From NCBI RefSeq assembly GCF_016428645.1, contig NZ_JAELXW010000083.1, positions 1 to 47,255 of the forward strand: a stretch of 47,255 nucleotides of DNA. Reading direction: 5' to 3'. Each line of letters opens with the position of its first letter. The stretch's first letter is position 1. The position numbers were made by a program, and so were the translations under genes. Positions 8,092 to 15,189 of the stretch are shown here, piece after piece. The notes below the pieces were generated by a model that was given only the letters and a program-made list of their open reading frames with translations, did no database searches and was not told the DNA's origin. This DNA is from Glycomyces salinus. GTDB taxonomy: Bacteria > Actinomycetota > Actinomycetes > Mycobacteriales > Micromonosporaceae.

Positions 8092-9152
8092 CCCTCATCT
8101 CCGCCAGGGACACGGACACGCTCGCCTGCCTCAACACCGTCGACGACGACAGTGCCCTCAGCCCCTGCCAGGACCTCTACGGGGATAAATTGGCCACTCT
8201 CAGAAACGACAAAGGTCTCGCCAGTTGCATCTGTGGTGATCGCGGCAGCTGGCACGGTCACCCCGTTGGTTTCTGGAACGGTGTAGATCGTAGAGGCCAG
8301 AAGCGTCGGATCACCGAACTGGATCTCATCACATTCCTCCCCGCAGATCGAATCACCCTCAGCCGCGTCAAGGCTCGCGGTGTAAGCTTCATTTTCACTG
8401 ACTTGAACATCATTGATAACAGCATGCCAAGTAGCTCCCGAAGCCACGATGTCCACCGACATGCCCGGTTCGATCAACTGTGCCTGCCTCTCAGGCAGCT
8501 CAATAGTGAAATCGGGACTGGGAGGGACCAGTTCAACTGCGGTGGCCCCGGGGCCAACCACTGAGCCAATCTCGATATCTTCAGCGAGGGACAATCTGGC
8601 CGGAAGCTCAGGCAGAAAGAGGATTGCACCTGCATCAACCGAGCCGGTGATATCGACCCCAAGATCCTCCTGCCACGAACGGACTGCCCAACGCACACGG
8701 TAATCGAATATGCCGTCTACCTCATCGTCATAATAGTTCTGGCGAGATAGAAACTGCTGCAATTGGACGACATCTTCGCCTTCATCGCCGTCAGCAAGTG
8801 TACGAAAGCTGGGTATATCGCCCTCAGCAACAATGACAGGCTCAAGGTCTACTGTGAATACAATATCCCCTAGATCCACCATGTCACCACCCGAGACCAT
8901 TATCTCGGTAACTATGCCAGATGCCTGAGTTGAGAATGAATTTATAGCCGACCAACTCGCGGCCACATTGAGCTGCAACGACTGCTCAACTGAACCAATA
9001 ATGGCCTCGGCGAGGATGTATTGTTCCACCTCAACGTCATCACGATCAGGTCCGGAAAACACTTGCCAGAAAGCCCAACTGCCGCCAACAAAAACCACGA
9101 GGGCGGCCAAGACCATTGAAATGGGGTATCTTGAGAAGGATTTCAAGTACAT
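8088..9152 (-). CDS. Membrane-fusion (HlyD-like) adaptor with peptidoglycan-binding domain
   Basis: This 354-residue protein is anchored by an N-terminal helix (about residues 10-30, PISMVLAALVVFVGGSWAFW). A lipoyl/barrel-sandwich half (ASGIVTEIMVSGGDMVDLGD) is interrupted by a peptidoglycan-binding_1-like module (DVVQLQQFLSRQNYY, VDGIFDYRVRWAVRSWQ; about 122-167). The beta-barrel part follows (LIEPGMSVDIVASG) and a C-terminal ETFVVSESGQFIPVEVLAG. This architecture is known from Gram-positive ABC export systems, where the adaptor sits outside the membrane and touches the wall. It is the first gene of the 4-nt-overlapped trio, with its own promoter upstream. Confidence 0.88.
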   Translation of the reverse strand: MYLKSFSRYPISMVLAALVVFVGGSWAFWQVFSGPDRDDVEVEQYILAEAIIGSVEQSLQLNVAASWSAINSFSTQASGIVTEIMVSGGDMVDLGDIVFTVDLEPVIVAEGDIPSFRTLADGDEGEDVVQLQQFLSRQNYYDDEVDGIFDYRVRWAVRSWQEDLGVDITGSVDAGAILFLPELPARLSLAEDIEIGSVVGPGATAVELVPPSPDFTIELPERQAQLIEPGMSVDIVASGATWHAVINDVQVSENEAYTASLDAAEGDSICGEECDEIQFGDPTLLASTIYTVPETNGVTVPAAAITTDATGETFVVSESGQFIPVEVLAGAEGTVVVDGVEAGERVRVPGGDEG

Positions 9153-9268
9153 TGGTTCCTGTGTATAAATGATTGCGGCAGAGGCTCCCTCTTACTGACA
9201 CGTAATGCGGCAACCGCCGATTTTCCTGGTCAAGTACTTCAACGCATCCGGGAATAACGAATAGCCTT

Positions 9269-9297
9269 GGTATATTAACCTGTAGACACCACGTCAA
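9269..9297 (-). promoter_or_regulatory. Internal promoter for adaptor-ATPase-permease genes
   Basis: On the minus strand TTGACG (9297-9292), a 17-base spacer and TATACC (9274-9269) form a good sigma-70-type promoter about 115 bases before the adaptor start. The 197-base gap 9153-9349 holds no other recognisable feature. This would let the exporter be expressed without the upstream genes. Confidence 0.55.
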
Positions 9298-9349
9298 AAG
9301 CTCGGAACGCTTAGCACTAGGATGAACCGTTCAGTTAAAGAGTACGGAT

Positions 9350-9859
9350 TCAGAGCTGTGGTATATCACATTCACTATAAGCTTGATCTAGATCTGAATC
9401 TGATCCGGTCAATTTTACTTGCTGCATAGGATCCCATCCAAGGTCAATTGGAACCTGCTGCAATGCCTCGATTGCTGACTCTCTACTAGGGGGATCTTCG
9501 ACCGCATAGCCAAGGTTTTCAATGCATGTAGCTGCGTCGAGAAATCGATCCCATATCTCTTCGGCTTGCTCCGCAGAAATTGGCTCTCTTGGCAGGTCGT
9601 ATCCATACTGACTTTCGCATTGGCGCATGTCTTCGTTGTATTGGTCGACCTGTTCGTTGGGTAGTTGCCTAATTGAGATCCTTCCGTCAGAACCAATCTC
9701 CACGTCCCATCCCAAATCAGTCAGGCAGTTCTCCATATCCTCAGGCCATTGGCTAGCCGGTGGGGCATATGAATTTTCCTGGGTTGTAGACGAATCTTGC
9801 TCAGAGCAACCGCAAAGCAATGTAAGCAGGAGAACAGTAATGCACAAGCCGCGATACAT
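9350..9859 (-). CDS. Hypothetical lipoprotein, Cys- and Trp-containing
   Basis: This 169-residue protein has a lipoprotein signal with lipobox LCGC (Cys18), then a Ser/Thr/Gln linker. The mature part is acidic with spaced cysteines (ENCLTDLGW, MRQCESQYGYD, ATCIENLGYAV, SECDIPQL), four in all, which may form disulfides outside the cell. I do not recognise a family. Base composition is clearly lower in GC than the chromosomal genes around the island. It precedes the exporter trio on the same strand and follows the secreted-protein gene, so it probably belongs to the same system as an exposed accessory or immunity-type protein. That role is inference. Confidence 0.8.
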   Translation of the reverse strand: MYRGLCITVLLLTLLCGCSEQDSSTTQENSYAPPASQWPEDMENCLTDLGWDVEIGSDGRISIRQLPNEQVDQYNEDMRQCESQYGYDLPREPISAEQAEEIWDRFLDAATCIENLGYAVEDPPSRESAIEALQQVPIDLGWDPMQQVKLTGSDSDLDQAYSECDIPQL

Positions 9860-9885
9860 TCAGTTTCCTTCTTGGAATAAGGTTC

Positions 9886-9973
9886 CGTTCAAGTGTCGCG
9901 ATCTGGTGGTCGAGCGCTGAGTAATCAAGGCTCTCGACTATACAGCCGTTACTTGAACGAGCTCGACCACCAG
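9886..9973 (-). promoter_or_regulatory. Interleaved inverted repeats, possible mRNA pseudoknot
   Basis: Four segments occur in A-B-A'-B' order on the plus strand: CGTTCAAGT (9886-9894), CTGGTGGTCGAGC (9903-9915), ACTTGAACG (9951-9959) and GCTCGACCACCAG (9961-9973). A pairs perfectly with A' over 9 bases, and B with B' over 13. The order makes an H-type pseudoknot possible in the transcript, ending about 26 bases before the lipoprotein start and just upstream of its AAGGAAAC ribosome site. Either stem alone could also form a hairpin. Both lie between the secreted-protein and lipoprotein genes. Confidence 0.6.
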
Positions 9974-10009
9974 GTTTAGCTGTTTAGCGAGTTCTCGGTA
10001 TGCCTTCAT
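9938..10009 (-). CDS. Possible 23-residue small ORF in the exporter leader
   Basis: An ATG at 10009 begins 12 bases after the secreted-protein stop codon and opens 23 codons to a TAG. The peptide starts MKAYRELAKQLN and ends in a Val-rich stretch (VVELVQVTAV). It would make an amphipathic helix. Its 3' half overlaps the B' and A' arms of the pseudoknot set, so its translation could affect folding. The ribosome site is weak, and no family is recognised. Confidence 0.3.
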   Translation of the reverse strand: MKAYRELAKQLNLVVELVQVTAV

Positions 10010-10021
10010 ACCGACCATCCG

Positions 10022-10402
10022 CTAGTGAAACCGACACCCCGTGTAGCCGTCGTGTACATGGCCCGCAGTAACGCTGGCGTTCTGAATTTCAGCGTCATTG
10101 GTGCGTGTGGTACGCCATGCCAGTGTGTACGAATGCCAGGTATCAGAATCGGTGAATCTTCCGACGTACCACTGGTGCTTGATGTCTCCGCCGTTATCCA
10201 CTCCGGTTGCTTCTGAGGCTATTATCGCGTAGTAGCCGTTGCCGGCACAGGTCCGGTCGCCGAGACCCTTGGTATGTACAGCGTGTGCAGGACTCGTTGC
10301 GAACAAGACCATGAATACAGTCGCCACGAGAGCGGAAACCGTCCCGTAGAAGCTCCTCCGTTTTCGCACTGAGTTATGCTGTTGATTCGACCGGCGGTAC
10401 AT
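10022..10402 (-). CDS. Small secreted protein with two cysteines, unknown family
   Basis: This 126-residue protein starts at the ATG at 10402, with GGAGG six bases upstream; an earlier in-frame ATG 20 codons up would read through the leader hairpin. It has a twin-basic N-terminus (RKRRSFYG), a hydrophobic core and a clear signal peptidase I site after SPAHA (about residue 41). The mature part is about 85 residues, Gly-, Thr- and His-rich, with only two cysteines, near the start (GDRTCAGNG) and near the end (YTGCRFH), so one disulfide could tie the ends. I do not recognise the family. It is the first gene of the lower-GC exporter operon and is a candidate secreted effector or bacteriocin-like product. 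It carries a Sec signal, so it need not be the ABC cargo. Confidence 0.75.
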   Translation of the reverse strand: MYRRSNQQHNSVRKRRSFYGTVSALVATVFMVLFATSPAHAVHTKGLGDRTCAGNGYYAIIASEATGVDNGGDIKHQWYVGRFTDSDTWHSYTLAWRTTRTNDAEIQNASVTAGHVHDGYTGCRFH

Positions 10403-10432
10403 GGTCAACCTCCCTGTCGTCGGTTGTGTTCG

Positions 10433-10466
10433 GTGTTTGTCGGGTGCTGCAACACCCGACAAACAC
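10433..10466 (-). promoter_or_regulatory. Perfect 14-bp leader hairpin
   Basis: GTGTTTGTCGGGTG (10433-10446) and CACCCGACAAACAC (10453-10466) are perfect inverted repeats around a 6-base loop. It falls in the 5' untranslated region of the secreted-protein gene, about 15 bases after the predicted start of transcription and about 20 before the ribosome site. No T tract follows, so it is more likely a repressor site or an RNA stability or control element than a terminator. Confidence 0.6.
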
Positions 10467-10487
10467 TCAGCAATTGTGCCTTATGCG

Positions 10488-10516
10488 ACACTAACAGTGA
10501 TCCTATTGCGACGCAA
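10488..10516 (-). promoter_or_regulatory. Promoter of the secreted-protein/exporter operon
   Basis: On the minus strand TTGCGT (10516-10511), a 17-base spacer and TAGTGT (10493-10488) make a good promoter about 85 bases before the secreted-protein start. Transcription would begin near 10481, just before the 14-bp hairpin. Confidence 0.6.
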
Positions 10517-10617
10517 GCTCGGACGTCGTGTTTATTGAATCGTTATATTTGCGTGGTTCATCGGTTGCCCTGGGCGGCAACGTATCCTGAGGGCCGGTGG
10601 CGCTCGTTCGGCTGTGC

Positions 10618-11497
10618 ATGAACGACTCTCGTCCCTCGTACCCCTCGGACGGGTCGGACGCGAAGTGAGAACTGCTCGAGCCGGTGGTAGCTAAATGACG
10701 GAGCGACCGCGTCGCGGCCGGTCTCGGCCTGTCCGGTGCGAAGTACCAGCTCAGGGACATCGTGAGCGCGATTCTCTATGTCAACCGCACCGGCGTGCAG
10801 CGGCGGTACCTGCCCCACGACTTCCCGCTTCACCAGACCGTCTACTGGTACCTTGCGGCCTGGAACCGCGACGGCACCGCCGAGCGCCTCCACGGCCTGC
10901 TGCGCACCAAGCCCCCTCAGAGCCACGGGCCGCGCGACCCGCCCCAGCTCGGCGATCGCCGACGCCCAGTCCGTGAAGAGCTCCGCGAACGTGCCCGAAC
11001 ACGCTCAGGGGATCGATACGGGCAAGCGGATCAAGGGCCGCAAGCGCCAACATTGTCACCGACATGCTCGGCTCGTCCTGGTCGTGATCGTCACCGCTGC
11101 CAGCGCCTCGGACACCGCCGGTGGGCGCGACCTGGTCGACCGCCTCGCCGTCGAGCACCCGAGCGTGGCGGCGCTTCTGGTCGCCAACGGCTACTGCACC
11201 ACCGTCGCCCAGCACGCCTACGAGTCCGGGATCGACCTCCAGGTCACGCCGAAACCGGGCGGGGCCAAAGGGTTTGAGTCGACACCACGGTGGCCGGTCG
11301 AGCGAACCTTCGGATGGTTGATGCGGCACCGGCGCCTGGCTCGCGACTACGAGACCCTGCCCGAGCGGTCAGTCGGCCACATCCACTAGACCATGATCGA
11401 CCTGAAGAGCCGAAGACCCAGTGGACGGACCGAACCCTCCTGGCTGCCACCACCCAAAACCAACAAATTATCAGTTAGGTGCATCAAACACCCTCTT
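10618..11497 (+). mobile_element. IS5-type insertion sequence remnant, transposase pseudogene
   Basis: The transposase begins MNDSRPSYPSDGSDAK at 10618 but is interrupted by TGA and TGA codons within the first 75 bases. It then reads AILYVNRTGVQRRYLPHDF in that frame, moves to another frame after LHGLLRTK, continues with ADAQSVKSSANVPEHAQG, GYCTTVAQHAYESGIDLQV and VERTFGWLMRHRRLARDYE, and meets TAG where the usual protein continues to TMIDLKSRR. These segments match the DDE transposase of the IS5-type elements common in actinomycetes; the DDE residues cannot all be placed. The right end (TTAGGTGCATCAAACACCCT) looks like a terminal repeat, but I find no matching left end. The element is dead and sits at the left... 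start side of the exporter operon, as expected of an acquired segment's border. Confidence 0.8.
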
Positions 11498-11511
11498 TGA
11501 AGGACCGGGTG

Positions 11512-14094
11512 TCAGTCCTCTCGGAAACGGTAGATCTGCATGCCCTCTTCGGTGAAGCAGGCCAGGTGGGTGTCCGAGGGCGAACAGTCGTAGGTGGCCA
11601 GGCTGTCTCGGAGGGTCTGGCGAACGCCGTCTCGGGCGCCGAGTCCAATTACCGGACCGGAGTCAAGGCCGGAAGAGCCGACCCAGGACAGGGCACTGCC
11701 GCCGTCGATTGCAGCGAAAGTCTCGCTCTTCCGCTCGCCGACGATCTCGAAATCCTTGTCGTAGACCTGGGTCACGATGTTCTCGCCTTCGTAGAACTCG
11801 GCGAGGTAGCCGTCGCCGACGGCCTCAATGTCGTAGTAGTCCCCGTCGTCGAAGGAGTGGACGACACTGGCTTCGTCGGCATCGAAGACGCTGAAGGTAT
11901 GGGTGTCGTCGGCCGCGTCAGGGTCGGTTTCGGCGATGCAGACGCGCTGCTCCCCGCACATCTCGATCCAGACGGCGTCGACCTTCTCGTCGGCGCTGGG
12001 GTTGCGGACCCGATCAGAGCCGACCGGTTCGAGGTTCGATTCGAAGTCATAGACGTTGATGGTGTACCCGGTCTCGCTCTCGACGGCGACATACATCAGT
12101 CCGTTATAGGCGTAGTAGATCGAGTCCGGGGTCTCGACGGGGTCGAACTCGGAGGCATCGCCGGACTCGATGTCGTAGAGGTGGACCGCTCCGTCGTCGG
12201 TGACCGACCAGAAGCGGCCGTCACCGATGAGGGGAGCGTATCCGCTGGTCAGGTCGTCTTGGGGCCGGACAGAGCCCCAGTCCGAGATGGACGGCGCTTC
12301 ATCACCGGAGCCGGTGCTCCAGGAGGCCGTCTCGTCGCCCGATCTGTCGTAGACCAGGATGCTGTCGCCCTCCTGGAACGCTAGATGGTCGCCGTTACGA
12401 TTGGCGGTGTCGGCGCCGTTCTCGATCTCTTCGAGGATCCTGCCGTTGCTCCAGTCTACGAAAAACCACGTGTAGACGTACTCGCCGGAGGAGTCGTTGT
12501 ACACCTCCTGCCGGAAGGCAATGAGCTCCTCGGAGACGTAGAAGTTGCCGTCCCAGCCTTCGCCGTCAATGACCAGCTCGTCGTCCCACAGCGCCTGGCC
12601 GTCCGTGCCCATGGCCTGGAGATGGAGCTGCTCGGTGTCGAAGCTGCCGGTGGTGTAGGCGAACAGAGCGCGGTCGCCGCGCACCCGGACCTCGTAGAGG
12701 CTGCTGCCGACGTTCTCGGGGTCGGCGTAGGCGACCGGGTCGGCGACCGCTTCGAGTTCGGTGAACGGCCGCTGCTTGTACGGGTTGGTGAAGTACAGCC
12801 ACACCAGGGGCCCGGCGACGGCCAGGAGCGCGAGGACGGCGACCAGGGCGATGATCTTGGCGCGTTTGCGTTTGCGCTGCTGGTCCTGTCCGGGCATCTG
12901 GAGGCCGAGGGTGGCGTCCTGCGGCGGGGCGTGCGGCGGGAGGCTGCCGGTGTGGGGGGCGGTCGGCTGCTGCGGGGGCGAGGCGGGCGGGGAGGCCCCG
13001 TTCGGCGGGGTGAGCGGGGCCGGGCCGGACACGGCGACGGCGGCGCCTTCGCTGACGGGCAGTTCGGGCTGTTCGAGGACGGCCGGGGCGATGCCGAGTT
13101 CTTCGTGGAGGACCTTGGCGACCAGCGGCATGCGGCTGGAGCCGCCGACCAGGAACAGGCCGGCGAGCTGGTCGGGCGCGCGGCCGGTCAGGCCGACCAC
13201 GCGCTGGGTCTCGCCGACCGCGCGCGACAGCAGGGGCCTGGCGAGCTGGTCGAGTTCGCCGCGGGTGAGGTGGAGGGCTTGTTCGAGGCCGGGGACGGTC
13301 ACGGGGGCGACCGAGGAGCGCGAGAGCATCTCCTTGGCGCCGCGGACGTCGTCCCAGAGGGTGCGGCGGTTGCGCAGTTCGGAGGCCGAGGTGGGCTGTT
13401 CGAGGCGTTTCCACAGCTCGGGGTCCTGCTGTTTGACCGTCTCGCCGACGTGGGAGACGAGCGCGGCGTCGAAGTCGAGGCCGCCGAGGTCGGCCAGGCC
13501 GCCGTCGGCCAGGACGGTGAAGGCGCCGTCGGGTGCGCGTTCGACGGCGGCGATGTCGAGGGTGCCGCCGCCGAAGTCGAACACGGCCAGGGCCTGGCCG
13601 GGCGCGATCGGGTGGGACAGGCGGGTCGTGTAGTAGTGGGCGGCCGCGACCGGTTCGGTGATGATCTGGACGGGCGCGTACCCGGCCTGGGCGGCGGCGT
13701 CGTGGAGGGCGGCTCGGCGCCGCTCGCTCCAGGCGGCCGGGCAGGTCAGGACGGTCCTGGGCAGGCCGCCGACGGCTTCGACGCATTGGCGGGCGACGCG
13801 GGTGAGGATGGCGGCGAACGCGGCGGTCACGGGGATCTCGCGGTCGCCGAGCAGGAGGGTGCCGTCGCCGATGCGCTGCTTGGGGTTGGGTTCGAACCTC
13901 TCGGGCGCGGTCGGGCCGAGCCGTTCGGCGTCGCGTCCGACGTGGATGGTGCCGGCTTCGTCGAGGAAGACCGCCGAGGGCATGACCGGGGAGCCGTCGA
14001 ACAGCAGGGGCCTGGTGCGTCCGTCGGGCCACACCACGACCGCGACGGTGTGGGAGGTGCCGAGGTCAACGCTGAGGAGGTATTCGGCCGACAT
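11512..14094 (-). CDS. Hsp70-like ATPase fused to a membrane helix and extracytoplasmic domain
   Basis: This 860-residue protein has three parts. Residues 1-350 form an Hsp70/DnaK-type actin-fold ATPase (DLGTSHTVAVV at 10-20, VFDFGGGTLD at 171-180, FLVGGSSRMP at 314-323). Residues about 352-410 are a Pro-rich linker ending in a basic stop-transfer (RKRKRAK), followed by one membrane helix (413-436). Residues 440-860 are acidic, rich in Trp/Tyr and Asp, with repeated short strands (ALWDDELVIDG, WSVTDDGAVHLYD, FSVFDADEASVVHSF), resembling a PQQ/WD-type beta-propeller outside the cell. There is no Hsp70 substrate-binding domain or C-terminal lid. It ends beside the IS remnant and lies downstream of rlmB on the same strand, 60 bases apart. 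The likely role is sensing or scaffolding at the membrane; the function is unknown. Confidence 0.85.
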   Translation of the reverse strand: MSAEYLLSVDLGTSHTVAVVVWPDGRTRPLLFDGSPVMPSAVFLDEAGTIHVGRDAERLGPTAPERFEPNPKQRIGDGTLLLGDREIPVTAAFAAILTRVARQCVEAVGGLPRTVLTCPAAWSERRRAALHDAAAQAGYAPVQIITEPVAAAHYYTTRLSHPIAPGQALAVFDFGGGTLDIAAVERAPDGAFTVLADGGLADLGGLDFDAALVSHVGETVKQQDPELWKRLEQPTSASELRNRRTLWDDVRGAKEMLSRSSVAPVTVPGLEQALHLTRGELDQLARPLLSRAVGETQRVVGLTGRAPDQLAGLFLVGGSSRMPLVAKVLHEELGIAPAVLEQPELPVSEGAAVAVSGPAPLTPPNGASPPASPPQQPTAPHTGSLPPHAPPQDATLGLQMPGQDQQRKRKRAKIIALVAVLALLAVAGPLVWLYFTNPYKQRPFTELEAVADPVAYADPENVGSSLYEVRVRGDRALFAYTTGSFDTEQLHLQAMGTDGQALWDDELVIDGEGWDGNFYVSEELIAFRQEVYNDSSGEYVYTWFFVDWSNGRILEEIENGADTANRNGDHLAFQEGDSILVYDRSGDETASWSTGSGDEAPSISDWGSVRPQDDLTSGYAPLIGDGRFWSVTDDGAVHLYDIESGDASEFDPVETPDSIYYAYNGLMYVAVESETGYTINVYDFESNLEPVGSDRVRNPSADEKVDAVWIEMCGEQRVCIAETDPDAADDTHTFSVFDADEASVVHSFDDGDYYDIEAVGDGYLAEFYEGENIVTQVYDKDFEIVGERKSETFAAIDGGSALSWVGSSGLDSGPVIGLGARDGVRQTLRDSLATYDCSPSDTHLACFTEEGMQIYRFRED

Positions 14095-14154
14095 GCTGGT
14101 GCTTACTCCGGAGTCTCGGGTTCGGGCGGTGGACCTCAGATTATGGGGCGGGGT

Positions 14155-15162
14155 CTACTGTCGCTGACGGCGGACCTCGGCGAGGGCGACCGAGGCGGCG
14201 ACCGAGGCGTTGAGCGACTCGACCTCGGAGGCGATCGGGATGCCGACGCGGTAGTCGCAGTGCTGCGAGACCAGGCGGGAGACGCCCTTGCCTTCGTCGC
14301 CGACGACGAGCAGCAGCGGGTCGGACGCGACCGGCAGGTCGAACACGTCGGCCTCGCCCGAGGCGTCGAGGGCGACGGTCATGTATCCGGCTTCCTGGCA
14401 GGTCTTGATGGTCTGCACGAGGTTGACGATCTTGGCGACCGGGAGGCGGGCGGCGGCTCCGGCGCTGGTGCGCCAGGCGACGGCGGTGACGCTGGCGGCG
14501 CGGCGGGAGGGGATGATGAGGCCGTGGCCGCCGAAGGCGGCCGTGGAGCGGATGATCGCGCCGAGGTTGCGCGGGTCGGTGACGCCGTCGAGGGCGACCA
14601 GGAGCGGCGTGTCCCCGGAGGTCTCGGCGGTCTCGAGGAGGTCGTCGAGCCGGGCGTACTCGTACGGTTCGATTTCGAGGCCGATGCCCTGGTGGAGGGC
14701 ACCGGCGGTGCGCCGGTCGAGGTCGCGGCGGGCCATCTCCTTGACCGGCAGGTCGCGGTTCTGGGCGATGCGGACCGATTCGGCGACGCGGTCGTCGAGG
14801 TCGGTGCCGTAGGCGACGTAGAGGGCCGTGGCCGGGACCTTGGCGCGCAGGGCCTCCAGGACGGGGTTGCGGCCGAGGATGAGCTCGGGTTCGTCGTCGC
14901 GGCGGTCGCGGCGGGCCTTGGGGCGGCCGATGTTGGTGCTGCGGCCCTCCTCGGCGGCCTTGGCGCGCTCCTTGGACTGCTTCCACTGGGTCTTGCGGGG
15001 CTTGTCCTCGCCGGTGTAGGCCTTGTGCCAGGGGCGTTCGTCGGCGCGGAGGGTGCGTCCCTTGCCCGACAGGCCCTTCTTCTGGCCGCCGGTGCCCTTG
15101 GACGGTCCGGGCTTGGACGTTTTGCGGCGGTTCGGGTTGCCGCGCCCCTTGCTGCTGCTCAA
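14155..15162 (-). CDS. rlmB: 23S rRNA (guanosine-2'-O-)-methyltransferase RlmB
   Basis: This 335-residue SpoU-family enzyme methylates the ribose of a conserved guanosine in 23S rRNA. An N-terminal basic extension of about 90 residues, common in actinobacterial RlmB, precedes ILGRNPVLEALR (substrate-binding domain) and the knotted methyltransferase with ALDGVTDPRNLGAIIRST, LLLVVGDEGKG and PIASEVESLNASVAASVALAE, the three SpoU motifs. The start is a TTG at 15162 after GGGGAAA. It lies 27 bases downstream of cysS, a conserved actinobacterial arrangement, and is probably cotranscribed with it. Confidence 0.93.
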   Translation of the reverse strand: MSSSKGRGNPNRRKTSKPGPSKGTGGQKKGLSGKGRTLRADERPWHKAYTGEDKPRKTQWKQSKERAKAAEEGRSTNIGRPKARRDRRDDEPELILGRNPVLEALRAKVPATALYVAYGTDLDDRVAESVRIAQNRDLPVKEMARRDLDRRTAGALHQGIGLEIEPYEYARLDDLLETAETSGDTPLLVALDGVTDPRNLGAIIRSTAAFGGHGLIIPSRRAASVTAVAWRTSAGAAARLPVAKIVNLVQTIKTCQEAGYMTVALDASGEADVFDLPVASDPLLLVVGDEGKGVSRLVSQHCDYRVGIPIASEVESLNASVAASVALAEVRRQRQ

Positions 15163-15189
15163 AGTTTCCCCTACTCGGAAGGTCGGCCG

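Noticed and set aside
10022-10402. Lactococcin 972-like bacteriocin
   Set aside because: The small secreted protein sits with an ABC exporter like those systems, but it has two cysteines and lacks the Lcn972 sequence pattern, so I do not give it that name.
10433-10466. Transcription terminator
   Set aside because: No T tract follows on either strand and the position is in the leader of an apparently expressed gene.
11479-12384. A 301-codon plus-strand frame
   Set aside because: Antisense to the C-terminal domain of the Hsp70-like protein, which has recognisable family features on the other strand.
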